Notes: generated from the letters alone by a model not told the origin. A DNA stretch of 64,000 bases from an uncultured Anaerolineae bacterium (GCA_937120535.1 CAKZJX010000018.1:1-64000); one strand, 5' to 3'; positions 17,434 to 26,546 are shown, numbered from the stretch's first letter. Made by a program: numbers and translations.

Positions 17434-17512
17434 GAAGGTAGAGGATCACGAGTCAAAGCTATCTGTCGGACGATCATCAAGCGGGATCGAAATCAGACAG
17501 GAGAGAAGTGTC

Positions 17513-18700
17513 ATGAACATCGTCGAAGTGGAACAGCGTCATACTTCTGGGTTGTATAGCAAACAGTCGATCGCTATTGTGCGCGGCCGGGGCGCTAGCC
17601 TGTTTGACAGCGAGGGAAACGAGTACATTGATTGCTCTTCCGGTCATGGAGTGGCTAATCTAGGACACGCTCATCCAAAAGTGGCGGCAGCGATCGCCGA
17701 GCAGGCAACGCGCCTGATCACGTTGTTTGAGACGTTCCCCAACGATCGGCGCGCCGAGCTGATGCAACTGCTCACTTCCTTGACGCCGGGGCTATCGCGG
17801 GTGTTTTTCTGCAATTCGGGGGCCGAAGCCAACGAGGCGGCGATCAAATTTGCCCGCATCTCGACCGGCCGCAAGGGGATTGTGGCGGCCATGCGCAGCT
17901 TCCACGGTCGGACGTTTGGAGCGCTCTCGGCTACGTGGAATAAGAAGTATCGGGAGCCGTTTGAGCCGTTGGTGCCGGAGTTTTCCCATGTTCCGTTTAA
18001 CAATGTAGAGGCATTGGATCGCGCAGTGGGCGAGAAGACGGCCGCTGTCCTGTTGGAGGTGGTTCAGGGGGAAGGAGGGGTTTATCCGGCCGATCCGGCC
18101 TATTTGCAGGCTGCCCGCTGCATCTGTTCGGAACGCGGCGCTCTGTTAATCATTGACGAAGTGCAGAGCGGCTTCGGACGGACAGGCAAGATGTTTGCCT
18201 ATCAGCATCACGACATCGTTCCCGATATGGTGTGTGTGGCCAAGTCGCTGGCCGGCGGGGTGCCGATGGGCGCAGTGTTGATCGGCCAGGCGGTGCGCAA
18301 CCTGGCACCTGGCTTGCATGGCTCTACCTTCGGTGGCAATCCATTTGCATGTGCAGCAGCCGTGGCTGCTCTGACGGCTATCTTGGAAGAAGATCTGCCC
18401 CGCCAAGCCGCCGAGAAGGGAGTTTATTTGTTGGAGAAGATCCGTTCGATCCGTTCGCCATTGGTTCGTGAAGTGCGTGGCTTGGGTTTGATGGTCGGCA
18501 TCGAGCTCAAGCGTAAGGTCGCTCCTTATCTCAAGGCGTTGCTGGAGCGGCGCGTGATCGCTCTGAACGCCGGCCTAACCACTCTTCGACTTCTGCCGCC
18601 GTTGGTGATCACCTACGATCAGTTGGATCAAGTGGTCGCTGCGCTGGCCGAGGTGTTGCAAAGCGAGATCACATCTACGGTGGAAGAGTTTGGCTTATGA
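17513..18700 (+). CDS. lysJ: LysW-semialdehyde aminotransferase (LysJ, ArgD-like)
   Basis: 395 residues, class III PLP aminotransferase. Converts the LysW-bound semialdehyde to LysW-ornithine or LysW-lysine using glutamate. FFCNSGAEANEAAIKFAR binds the PLP phosphate, LLIIDEVQSGFGRTGK carries the ring-binding aspartate, and the PLP lysine is in VAKSLAGGVPMGAV. AGGAGAGAAG precedes the ATG. The stop overlaps the lysK start (ATGA), showing translational coupling. Confidence 0.93.
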   Translation: MNIVEVEQRHTSGLYSKQSIAIVRGRGASLFDSEGNEYIDCSSGHGVANLGHAHPKVAAAIAEQATRLITLFETFPNDRRAELMQLLTSLTPGLSRVFFCNSGAEANEAAIKFARISTGRKGIVAAMRSFHGRTFGALSATWNKKYREPFEPLVPEFSHVPFNNVEALDRAVGEKTAAVLLEVVQGEGGVYPADPAYLQAARCICSERGALLIIDEVQSGFGRTGKMFAYQHHDIVPDMVCVAKSLAGGVPMGAVLIGQAVRNLAPGLHGSTFGGNPFACAAAVAALTAILEEDLPRQAAEKGVYLLEKIRSIRSPLVREVRGLGLMVGIELKRKVAPYLKALLERRVIALNAGLTTLRLLPPLVITYDQLDQVVAALAEVLQSEITSTVEEFGL

Positions 18701-19770
18701 GAGAGACGTTGCTCGGCTTGGTCTCACGCTATAGCCCTTCCGGTCAAGAGCACGAAGCGGTGATGTGGTTGGTGGAGCGGATGCGCGCCCTGGGGTTTAC
18801 AGAGGCCTTCGTGGACGGAGCAGGAAACGCCATAGGAGTGATGAGTCGCTCTTCGGCGGGGGGACGACAGGTGGTTTTGCTAGGACACATCGATACTGTT
18901 CCCGGGGAGATCAAGGTGCGGATCGAGCGGGACGAGCAGGGACGGGAGGTGCTCTACGGCCGCGGCGCTGTGGACGCCAAAGGCCCCTTGGCTTGTTTTG
19001 TGGACGCCGTGGCGGAGGTGGGGCAGCGGGACGGATGGCAGTTGGTGGTGATCGGCGCAGTGGAGGAAGAGCGCGATTCAGATGGGGCGCGCTTCATTGC
19101 GGAACGCTATCGCCCAGACCTGCTGTTGGTGGGTGAGCCCAATCGTTGGGATCGGGTAGGATTGGGGTATAAAGGTTCGGCTTGGGCCGAGATCACAGTG
19201 CGGCGTGAGCAGGCCCATACGGCCGGCGGTCAGCAGACGGCTGCCGAAGCCGCTGTGGAGGCCTGGCAGAGCGTGCGCGCTTATGTCGAGCAGTTCAATC
19301 TTCAACGCAGGCGGGTCTTTGATCAGCTCTTGGTCACCTTGCGTGGGTTGGAGTCCGGCGAGGATGGATTTCAACAGTGGGCGCGCTTGCGTTTAGGGGT
19401 TCGCCTGCCGCTAGATCTCTCGCCGGCCGATTGGTATGAAACGCTGAGAGAATTGTTGCCAGGGGCGGAGCTGCGGCCGGTCGGCTATCCTGTGCCGGCC
19501 TGGGAATGTGAGAAGAACACTGCGCCGGTGCGGGCGCTGTTGCACGCAATCCGTTCGCTGGGCGGCGCTCCTTCGTTTGTCTTCAAGACTGGTTCTTCTG
19601 ATCTGAACCTGGTGGCGCCGATTTGGAAATGTCCGGCAGCGGTGTATGGGCCAGGCGATTCGAATCTGGATCATACCCCTCACGAACACCTTGTCCTCGA
19701 AGAGTACGATCGAGCCGTACAGGTCTTGACAATGGCGTTGAGGAGGATAACGGAAAGCGATGAAATTTGA
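18697..19770 (+). CDS. lysK: LysW-lysine/ornithine hydrolase (LysK, M20 peptidase family)
   Basis: 357 residues. Zinc hydrolase that releases lysine or ornithine from LysW, replacing ArgE. Metal-site motifs LLGHIDTVPGE (about 62-72) and GAVEEERDSDGARF (about 117-130), and the C-terminal TGSSDLNLVAP, are present. Last gene of the operon, overlapping lysJ by four bases. phhB follows with its own promoter embedded at the lysK 3' end. Confidence 0.92.
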   Translation: MRETLLGLVSRYSPSGQEHEAVMWLVERMRALGFTEAFVDGAGNAIGVMSRSSAGGRQVVLLGHIDTVPGEIKVRIERDEQGREVLYGRGAVDAKGPLACFVDAVAEVGQRDGWQLVVIGAVEEERDSDGARFIAERYRPDLLLVGEPNRWDRVGLGYKGSAWAEITVRREQAHTAGGQQTAAEAAVEAWQSVRAYVEQFNLQRRRVFDQLLVTLRGLESGEDGFQQWARLRLGVRLPLDLSPADWYETLRELLPGAELRPVGYPVPAWECEKNTAPVRALLHAIRSLGGAPSFVFKTGSSDLNLVAPIWKCPAAVYGPGDSNLDHTPHEHLVLEEYDRAVQVLTMALRRITESDEI

Positions 19771-19776
19771 TACAAT
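19768..19776 (+). promoter_or_regulatory. Extended -10 promoter of phhB
   Basis: TGATACAAT: an extended -10 with the TG overlapping the lysK stop codon. Expected start near 19783; GAGGAGAGG follows as ribosome-binding region before ATG 19798. Confidence 0.5.
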
Positions 19777-19797
19777 TTTGAGGAGAGGTCGTGAGGC

Positions 19798-20145
19798 ATG
19801 AGCACACTAGCCGCCGAGTCTTGTGTCCCTTGTCGAGGAGGTATTCCACCGCTCGGCGATGCTGAGATCGCCGAGCCTTTGACACAGGTTCCCGACTGGC
19901 AGGTGATTCGGTCAGGGGAAATACCGCGCCTACAACGGGTTTTTCGCTTCAAAAACTTCGTCGAGGCGTTGGATTTCACCAATCGCGTCGGCGCACTTGC
20001 CGAGGCGCAAGGCCATCATCCGTTGTTGATCACTGAATGGGGGCGGGTAACTGTGCAATGGTGGACTCACGCTATTCGAGGGTTGCATCGCAACGATTTC
20101 ATTATGGCCGCAAGGACGGATCGCTTATGGGAGGAGAGAGGGTAA
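19798..20145 (+). CDS. phhB: Pterin-4a-carbinolamine dehydratase
   Basis: 115 residues. Dehydrates 4a-hydroxytetrahydrobiopterin; in bacteria it supports pterin-dependent hydroxylases and other pterin chemistry. The N terminus has the common CVPCRGGIPPL start; the active-site signature AEAQGHHPLLITEWGRVTVQWWTH and the terminal NDFIMAARTD are clear. No aromatic amino acid hydroxylase gene is nearby; its role beside the arginine/lysine operon is unknown. Confidence 0.93.
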   Translation: MSTLAAESCVPCRGGIPPLGDAEIAEPLTQVPDWQVIRSGEIPRLQRVFRFKNFVEALDFTNRVGALAEAQGHHPLLITEWGRVTVQWWTHAIRGLHRNDFIMAARTDRLWEERG

Positions 20146-20200
20146 GCCGTCTGGGCCGGCCGAGAATTCCAGTAAAATCAAGTTTGAATGATCTTGTGGG

Positions 20201-20229
20201 TGTAAAAAGGGCGAGGGTCAGCCTCGCCC
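20201..20229 (-). terminator. Terminator overlapping the CpXC gene stop codon
   Basis: On the minus strand GGGCGAGG (20229-20222) and CCTCGCCC (20216-20209) make an 8-pair stem followed by five T. The stop codon (20218-20220) of the CpXC gene lies in the loop. On the plus strand the same stem could end phhB, though its T tail is weaker. Confidence 0.8.
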
Positions 20230-21582
20230 GATTTGTTTCTTCATGGAGAATCGCAAGGCGGTCTTGTAAAGGGCGCTGAGCTTCTCTCCGAGCGCTTTTG
20301 CCTCGGGGTTGTTCTCTGCTTGCGCTTCCATTTCGACTATTAAAGCGTTCAGCGCTGCCATGAATTGATCGTTCACCAGGGACTCGTTCTCCTGGAGCAC
20401 CTTTTCGACGGTAGCTTCGTTGGGCGCGTCCAGTAGTTGTTCGATCAAAGCCACTTCGGGGGGCGGCGCACTGGCCTCACGCAGCACTTCGATGATCTTC
20501 TGGAGTTTGCCCATGGTAACGTAGTCGTTTTTCTCCGAAGCCTGACGCAGTTGCTGCTGTACGATGTCTACCGCTTCCTGGGTGAATTGAGGAAGGCGCT
20601 CGTGCGTCGCTTTAGCGATATCGTCTTGCTTGAGAATATCATCGATCAATTGCTTGGCTTGTTTGTAGCGGGCTTCAATCTGGCGGTCAATTTCGTTGGT
20701 GTAATCGAGCAGTTTCTCGCGCAGCTCTTCGAGCCGCTTGCGCTCCTCGCCGGCCGCTCGTTCGATTCGCTCGCTCAGCATCTGGAAGAACACGTAATCC
20801 ATGCCGTTGCGGGCCAGGCTAACATAGGCTCGCAGGCGAGCATCGTTGGGCGCTGCCGACACCAGGTCAAGCAGTTTCTCGCGCGTCAATCGTTCGCCGG
20901 CCTCTTTCAGGCTCTCTAAGGCGATTTCTAGTTCGTTAACTGATTCGCTTAGACGGCGACCAAAGGTGGTTTCACGTATCAACTGATCTTGGATTTCGGT
21001 CAATGTCTGGACCAGTTGGGTTTGTTGGCCCTGGGCAGCCGATTGAATCAGGCGGCTAAACAAGGCGAAGAGTTGCTCGTCGCACAAGTGATCGTTTTGC
21101 TTGATGATCTCAGCCCGAACATCTGGCGCAGAGGCTTGCAGCAAGCGCTCAATGAGATAGACACGTTCCTGCTGGGCCTTGAGCATCTCGGGCGTGATCC
21201 CATCTTTGGCAAGGATGGTCTCGATCAGCGATTCGTAGGTGAAGTGGGTTTGGGGGTTGAACAGGTAGGCCTTGCGTCGCTCAGGCGGCAAACGATCCAT
21301 CACCTGTTTGATCAAGGGGCCGATCATGCGCTCCTGATCGTTCACCGAAAGGCCAAGCTCGGGCGGGAAGTAGGTGAGCAGGAGCTCTTTCTCGTTGTCG
21401 TGATAGACGATTGGGGTGGCCAGCCGGCCCTGGAATCCGCAATAGGGGCAACGCACATAGTTAGACGCCCCCGATAGCAAGCGTTGCTTGGCTTCGGGGT
21501 TGTGGGTGACATCAAAGAGTTGTTCGACTTGGGCGGGGACGGGTTGGCGGCAACGTGGACAGGATACTTGAGTTTGAGGCAT
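20218..21582 (-). CDS. CpXC domain protein with long helical region
   Basis: 454 residues, cytoplasmic, function unknown. The N terminus is a CpXC zinc-binding domain: SCPRCRQPVPAQVEQLFDV at 7-25 and RCPYCGFQGRL near 44-54. The rest (about 90-450) is nearly all helix with stretches of coiled-coil character (EERKRLEELREKLLDY, QIEARYKQAKQLID). Such proteins are frequent in Chloroflexota. It is the downstream neighbour of a sensor kinase on the same strand but about 90 bases away, so co-transcription is possible, not certain. Confidence 0.78.
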   Translation of the reverse strand: MPQTQVSCPRCRQPVPAQVEQLFDVTHNPEAKQRLLSGASNYVRCPYCGFQGRLATPIVYHDNEKELLLTYFPPELGLSVNDQERMIGPLIKQVMDRLPPERRKAYLFNPQTHFTYESLIETILAKDGITPEMLKAQQERVYLIERLLQASAPDVRAEIIKQNDHLCDEQLFALFSRLIQSAAQGQQTQLVQTLTEIQDQLIRETTFGRRLSESVNELEIALESLKEAGERLTREKLLDLVSAAPNDARLRAYVSLARNGMDYVFFQMLSERIERAAGEERKRLEELREKLLDYTNEIDRQIEARYKQAKQLIDDILKQDDIAKATHERLPQFTQEAVDIVQQQLRQASEKNDYVTMGKLQKIIEVLREASAPPPEVALIEQLLDAPNEATVEKVLQENESLVNDQFMAALNALIVEMEAQAENNPEAKALGEKLSALYKTALRFSMKKQIGRG

Positions 21583-21675
21583 AGGAAATGTCCGATGATC
21601 CTTGCTGGCAAAGTTCAGATGTAAGGTATTGTACCACGGCGAGGCTTGGCGAGCCGCACCTGGTTAGGGGATGGT

Positions 21676-23208
21676 TCAGCGCGGCAGAGAGAAGCAGATG
21701 CGAGCGCCGGAATTCGGTTGCGGATCTACCCAGATGCGTCCGCCGTGGGCCTCGACGATAGCGCGTGCGAGATATAACCCTAAGCCGGCCCCTTTGGTGT
21801 GCTTGGCTGCCGTGGGGGAGCGGTAGAAGCGGTCGAAGATATGCGGCAGGTCTTTGGCGTCGATGCCGGGGCCCTGGTCACTGACGCAGATGATCACCTG
21901 ATCGGGACGCGCCTGCCCGCTGATGCGGATCTCGCCCTGCGGGGCGTATTTGAGCGAGTTGGATACCAGGTTGGCCAACACTTGTTCGAGGCGCGTTTCG
22001 TCGCCGATGATGACCGGAAAGTTGGGGGGGAAATCGGCCACCAGTTGATGCCGCGTGGATTGAGGAGCGAAGCGCTCAATCACGCGCTGAGCCAGGGCCG
22101 GCAGCGAGACGTCGGCTCGATTGAGGTTCAATCCGCCAGCCTGGAGACGTGAGGCGTCCAGCAGATCGTCAATCATTCTGGAGAGGCGATCGGCTTCTTC
22201 TTCGATCACCTGCAGCGATTCGCTGATGGTACGCTTATCCCAGCGGGCATCGTCGCGCCGCAGGGTGGAAGCATAGCCCTTAATTAGGGCAACCGGCGTT
22301 CTGAGTTCGTGGCTGATGATTGAGATGAAGGTGCTTTTGATTTCGTCGGCGGTGCGGAAGTGGGTGATATCGCGCACGGTTGCGATCACGTTGCGCAATT
22401 TTCCCTTGCTGCTCAGCAGGGGCGCATAAGTGATTCCAACCGGTAAGGGGGAGGCGTTGGGACGTTTGAGATCCCCTTCTACGTATAGGGTAGCATGAGG
22501 GGTGAGAGGCCAGCTGCCGGCAATGGCCTGCTCGAGGGTCATGCCGTGGGGTTCTCGGGCCCAGCGGATCACTTCGACATGGGGTTTTTTGATCAGGTGC
22601 TGTTCGGGCTGGCCGTAGAGGCGCTCGAAGGCGTCGTTCACCCGTTCAATGGTGAGATCGGCGTAGAGAATGATGATGCCGTCGGCTGCCGAGTCGAGGA
22701 GGGCATCGAGGCGTTGTTTTTCCAGCATCACTTCGCCGTAGAGACGAGCGTTGTAGACGGCGATAGCGGCTTGATTGGCAAAGGAGCTGAGCAGGGCGCG
22801 ATCGTTGGCGGAGAACAAGTCGGGATAACTGCGAAAGATGAAGATCACGCCGATCACTTGGCCATGTGCGATCAGAGCTAGGCCGGTGCCATTGAGCAGT
22901 CCCATGCTGGCGGTGTAGGTGAGTTCTTTGAGCAGGCGGTTGAGTTCGTTGACGTCGAGGTCGGCCACTTTTTCCTCGGCTAGCAAGGGGGAGAGGTAGT
23001 TGAGGAATGCCGGCCGGATTCCATGGGCTGCAGCGACACGCCACCCTTCGGGTTCCTTGAGGGCGAGCAGGCCGGCCTGGCCGGCCAGCATTTCAATCGC
23101 AAAGCGGAGGATACGCGCCAGGAGTTTCTCCAGGTCGAGTTCCTCCGTGAGCATGCGGGCAATTTCAAGCAGGTAATCTCGTTGGCGGATGCGGAAATCG
23201 GGCAGCAT
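21676..23208 (-). CDS. GAF-PAS sensor histidine kinase
   Basis: 510 residues, no membrane segment, so a soluble sensor. GAF domain about 20-155, PAS domain about 165-285, HisKA about 290-355 with phospho-acceptor H300 in FISIISHELRTPVALIKGY, then HATPase_c with the N box NLVSNSLKYAP, DQGPGIDAKDLPHIFDRF and GAGLGLYLAR. A TTG at 23223 would add five residues; ATG 23208 has GGAG nine bases upstream and is preferred. No response regulator is adjacent, so it is an orphan kinase in this window. Confidence 0.92.
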   Translation of the reverse strand: MLPDFRIRQRDYLLEIARMLTEELDLEKLLARILRFAIEMLAGQAGLLALKEPEGWRVAAAHGIRPAFLNYLSPLLAEEKVADLDVNELNRLLKELTYTASMGLLNGTGLALIAHGQVIGVIFIFRSYPDLFSANDRALLSSFANQAAIAVYNARLYGEVMLEKQRLDALLDSAADGIIILYADLTIERVNDAFERLYGQPEQHLIKKPHVEVIRWAREPHGMTLEQAIAGSWPLTPHATLYVEGDLKRPNASPLPVGITYAPLLSSKGKLRNVIATVRDITHFRTADEIKSTFISIISHELRTPVALIKGYASTLRRDDARWDKRTISESLQVIEEEADRLSRMIDDLLDASRLQAGGLNLNRADVSLPALAQRVIERFAPQSTRHQLVADFPPNFPVIIGDETRLEQVLANLVSNSLKYAPQGEIRISGQARPDQVIICVSDQGPGIDAKDLPHIFDRFYRSPTAAKHTKGAGLGLYLARAIVEAHGGRIWVDPQPNSGARICFSLPR

Positions 23209-23306
23209 AGTAGGAGACTCCAAGCCGGGGGCACCCTCGCCGGCAGGTGAGAAAGGAGGACTCTATTCCCCATTTTATCAGCAGATCGAACGGCTAGAAG
23301 AACAAG

Positions 23307-23340
23307 CCGCCTTGTCAGGCGGAGGCCGGCCCGCCGGCCT
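23307..23340 (-). terminator. Double hairpin terminator after the DUF1786 gene
   Basis: On the minus strand a GC palindrome (AGGCCGGC/GCCGGCCT, 23323-23340) overlaps the DUF1786 stop codon and is followed by CCGCCT-gaca-AGGCGG (23322-23307) and a T-rich tail cttgttcttct. It separates this gene from the kinase gene downstream. Confidence 0.6.
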
Positions 23341-24496
23341 ATACCTCCCAGGGAGCGGAGGGACGCCCTTGGTTGCGCAGAGAAGCATGAATGGTTTCGC
23401 CCAGGTGGGGCAGGAGCTCAGCCGCTGCGACTAGCAGACCGAAACAGCCAGCAATCATCATATCCCCGAACGGAGCAGCAAAGTAGGGACGCAAGGTATT
23501 TGGGTCGCCGTCCGACGGTGTTCGAAATAGGGAGCGACGGGGGCCGGTGATCACTACGTCGAACGGATGGTGTTCGAAGTGGAACGGGCGATCGGTGTAC
23601 ATCAGGGCGCCGTGCCCCATATCGTCAAACACGTCCTGATGGGTGAGGGTTGCGTCGGCCAGTTTGCGGAGCAGGCGTTCCAGTTTGGGGCGGTCGATCT
23701 CGCCGGTGTGGTGTTCAAACAGGCCGGCGATGCCTTCAGGGGTGATGCGGAAGGCCAGGGTGTGGAAGTTGCCGATGTTGCATAGGATGGCTTCGGGGCG
23801 GGCAGCCACAACCGGGTCCAGGGTGGAACCGAGGACGGCGGCCGGAGCAGTGTCCATTACGATCAAGGGGCAGGGCAGGGTTCCTGCCGAGCGGGCCACG
23901 GCTTGTAGTCGAGTCAGGATCGGTGGGATGGCTTCGGCCGGATAGGCGAAGGCGGCCAGGGAGTTGTGCGCCCGAATGCGTTGGTCCAGATAGTCGAAGC
24001 GAAATTGACGGTCGGAGACGCCAGGCGGGGCGTTTCCATGATCGAAGACGGCTACGGCCACGGCGGATAGGTCGTCGAGGGAAACGCCATATTGTTGAAA
24101 GGTGGCGGCAATTTGGGGGAAGTCAAAGTCTTTCAGGACGATGTGTTCGAGGCGATCTTGAAGTTGCCGGGCTTCGTCTTCGGAGACCAGGGTGATGCCT
24201 AGGGCGGCGACTTGTTCCAGTTCGTCGTTGATCGTGCGGGCGGCGTCCGGCGTCATGTAGACCGGGAGGCCGGCGCGAACGTATTCTTCAATGGCCCAAG
24301 CCGAAGGTCCACCGCCCATTTGGTAGCCGCTCAGCAGGACGGGGGTGCGGGTCGGAAGCAGCCTTTTCAAGCGGCGGTGCACGATTAGGGTGGGCGAGGG
24401 CAGGATGAGTTTGAAACCGTTTTCGATGTCGAGGGTCGAATCGTATAGGAAAATGTCTTGAGTGCCCGTGCCGATATCAATCGTTAAGACTTTCAT
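23339..24496 (-). CDS. DUF1786 family protein (actin/hexokinase-like ATPase fold)
   Basis: 385 residues. The opening LTIDIGTGTQDIFLYD is the phosphate-1 loop of the actin-like ATPase fold and marks the DUF1786 family, which has no assigned biochemistry that I know of. Further segments GYQMGGGPSAWAIEEY, VAVFDHGNAPPGVSDR and NIGNFHTLAF also look conserved. It starts 14 bases after the VIT-family gene on the same strand, so the two are probably one operon; a link to metal handling is only a guess. Confidence 0.78.
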   Translation of the reverse strand: MKVLTIDIGTGTQDIFLYDSTLDIENGFKLILPSPTLIVHRRLKRLLPTRTPVLLSGYQMGGGPSAWAIEEYVRAGLPVYMTPDAARTINDELEQVAALGITLVSEDEARQLQDRLEHIVLKDFDFPQIAATFQQYGVSLDDLSAVAVAVFDHGNAPPGVSDRQFRFDYLDQRIRAHNSLAAFAYPAEAIPPILTRLQAVARSAGTLPCPLIVMDTAPAAVLGSTLDPVVAARPEAILCNIGNFHTLAFRITPEGIAGLFEHHTGEIDRPKLERLLRKLADATLTHQDVFDDMGHGALMYTDRPFHFEHHPFDVVITGPRRSLFRTPSDGDPNTLRPYFAAPFGDMMIAGCFGLLVAAAELLPHLGETIHASLRNQGRPSAPWEV

Positions 24497-24510
24497 GCCG
24501 AAGGTCGGAT

Positions 24511-25386
24511 TTAGATCTCGATACCTAGCCAGAGGCGGATCAGATAGCCCAGGCCAAAGCTGAAGGCGGCCACGCTCAGGCTGAGCACAGCCATTTCTAG
24601 GAAGCGTTCGCGGAAGGGTTCATCTTTGGCGACGGAGATGTAGTAGTTGAAGACGGCAATGATGACCACGGCCGTCGTCAGGGCGATGAGCAGGTCTAGG
24701 ATGTAAGTCTCTGGGCTGATCAGGTAGGGCGAGACCAGCAAGGCAACGGTGATGAGGTATGCCAGGCCGGTGTAGATGGCGGCGCGGATCGGGTGTTTGC
24801 CGGTGTCTTCGGAGCGAGTAGATAGGTATTCGGATGCTGCCATGGAGAGCGAAGCAGCGATGCCAGTGATCAGGCCAGAGAGGGCGATCAACCGGCCGTC
24901 TTGCAGGGCCAGCGTTAGGCCGGCCAAAGCGCCGGTGAGTTCTACCAGGGCGTCGTTCAGGCCGAGAACCACTGATCCGGCATAGCGCAGCCGTTCCTCG
25001 TCTAACAGCCCGAGCAGCTGTTCCTCATGGGCGTCTTCTTCCTTCTGGTACTCGATGGCTTCTGGAATGATTTCAGCGATGGCGGCATAATTTTTCTGGG
25101 CCGACTCTTCGCCGCGCTCCATCAATTTGACGCCGAACGTAAAGCCGAAGATCAAGCTGATGATGTAGTAGAACCAAACCATCAACCAATTTGGCTGGAC
25201 CTCTTGATGGGTATACTTCTTCCAGCCATTGTAATGCCTCAATTCGTCATCGGCGATCTGTTGTAGAATGCGAGCGTTTTCGGGGGATTTAATGTCTCGT
25301 GCCAGTCGTTTGTAGATGTGATGTTCTGTGATCTCTACACGTTGGAAGTGAAGGATTTGTTGTTGAATAGCGGGACTGAGTTCCAT
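24511..25386 (-). CDS. Rubrerythrin-like / VIT1 fusion metal transporter
   Basis: 291 residues. The N-terminal ~135 residues form a ferritin-like helical region with E/H metal ligands (RVEITEHHIYKRLAR, DDELRHYNGWKKY, EEDAHEEQLLGLLDEE). The C-terminal part is a VIT1/CCC1 transporter with about five membrane helices, beginning SVVLGLNDALVELTGALAGL and containing GIAASLSMAASEYLSTRSE. Related fusions (MbfA-type) export iron or manganese and protect against peroxide. A strong AGGAGG precedes the ATG. The DUF1786 gene follows. Confidence 0.88.
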   Translation of the reverse strand: MELSPAIQQQILHFQRVEITEHHIYKRLARDIKSPENARILQQIADDELRHYNGWKKYTHQEVQPNWLMVWFYYIISLIFGFTFGVKLMERGEESAQKNYAAIAEIIPEAIEYQKEEDAHEEQLLGLLDEERLRYAGSVVLGLNDALVELTGALAGLTLALQDGRLIALSGLITGIAASLSMAASEYLSTRSEDTGKHPIRAAIYTGLAYLITVALLVSPYLISPETYILDLLIALTTAVVIIAVFNYYISVAKDEPFRERFLEMAVLSLSVAAFSFGLGYLIRLWLGIEI

Positions 25387-25473
25387 GAGAAGCCTCCTAT
25401 CATGGCGTATATTGTAAGCGATTTTGCATGGGATGGAGGCACGAGCACGAGGCTGGAGGAATCTTTCGGATAC

Positions 25474-25496
25474 GGCGCAAGCAGGTCTCTTGCGCC
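25474..25496. terminator. Hairpin after the CBS/GAF gene
   Basis: GGCGCAAG (25474-25481) and CTTGCGCC (25489-25496), perfect eight pairs with a seven-base loop. No clear T tract on either strand. It lies between the CBS/GAF gene stop and the VIT gene start. Confidence 0.35.
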
Positions 25497-25541
25497 TGGC
25501 TAGAAGCAGGTTTGGGGGGGTTGAGTCGTTGGGGGAAAGTT

Positions 25542-26546
25542 CTAGCTCTCGAAGCGCTCTAGCCAGGAGGTTCGTTTACGCAGGCGATCCATGTAGAAAG
25601 AGAAGCGCGGATTGTGGTGTGAGCCGGAGAGGATCAGCCCCAAGTAACCGGCAAAGGTCTTGCTCAGTTCGACCTCTTCGACGTTGAACGGGGAGGCGGA
25701 GAGACGTCCTAGAGAGAGCACGCCCTCGAATCCAAGGAGGCTTTGAATGGGGACGCCCAGCCAGACGCGCAGGTTGCCTAGCGAGTCTACATCTTGCCAG
25801 AGCGGTGATGTAGCGGTATTGGTGATGTGAATGGGTTGGGAAGCGTTCATAACGGCGCGAAAGGGAGCCGTCATTGCCAGGTCCTCGCGCAGACGGTAGA
25901 CTAGGGAATGTCGTTGCGGCAGATGGATCCAGCGGGAGGGTTTGACGAAAATTCCGGCTCGATGGTAAGGAACTAGTCGTGCAATGGTGTCTACGGTCAG
26001 GTCGATCAGCATGCTAAACGGCTGATTGGCGCGAATCGCCTCTTCGATGCTGCTCATGCTGCTGAAGATGTTATTGGCGTTATCGAGGATCTGCGACTGA
26101 GCGAGGAGCAAGGTGTGCATGTCGAGTAAACGGAGAAGACCATCTTCGTAGAGGATAATCAGGGGAGCATATAGGTCTTCTGGTTTTCTGCTTAGGGCGA
26201 ACTGCACAGCTTCTTTCACGCTCATGTGGTCGGGGATAGTATAGGTTTGGTTGCGCAGGAATTGCTGCAGTTCCAAGATAGGCTTGCGCAAGAAGAGTTC
26301 TACACCATAACGATGGCCAAGTCGCTCAAAGATCAGGGAGCGCGGTAGGGCGCTGTGAAGACGTCCCTCGTCTAGCAGGATTACGCCTGGTAGGTGGGGG
26401 TGTTTGTCGAGATGAAGCGTTACTTCTTCGGTCAGGGTTTGTACCGGCACTTGGTAGTCGTACGAAGGCAAATCGCCCACTGACACCGGCGTGGGCAGAT
26501 TCCTGTGCAGGGAGGATGGAAGCGAGGAGGAGTCTGATAGAGCCAT
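25542..26546 (-). CDS. CBS-like plus GAF domain protein
   Basis: 334 residues, soluble. The N-terminal half resembles the divergent CBS-like module found ahead of signalling domains (VSVGDLPSYDYQVPVQTL..., then TIPDHMSVKEAVQFALSR...APLIILYEDG). The C-terminal half (about 185-320) is GAF-like. No output domain is visible, so it may be a sensor subunit or binding protein. A TTG at 26624 would extend it by 26 residues, but that TTG is part of a plausible -35 box (TTGCAC), so ATG 26546 is used. Function unknown. Confidence 0.6.
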   Translation of the reverse strand: MALSDSSSLPSSLHRNLPTPVSVGDLPSYDYQVPVQTLTEEVTLHLDKHPHLPGVILLDEGRLHSALPRSLIFERLGHRYGVELFLRKPILELQQFLRNQTYTIPDHMSVKEAVQFALSRKPEDLYAPLIILYEDGLLRLLDMHTLLLAQSQILDNANNIFSSMSSIEEAIRANQPFSMLIDLTVDTIARLVPYHRAGIFVKPSRWIHLPQRHSLVYRLREDLAMTAPFRAVMNASQPIHITNTATSPLWQDVDSLGNLRVWLGVPIQSLLGFEGVLSLGRLSASPFNVEEVELSKTFAGYLGLILSGSHHNPRFSFYMDRLRKRTSWLERFES

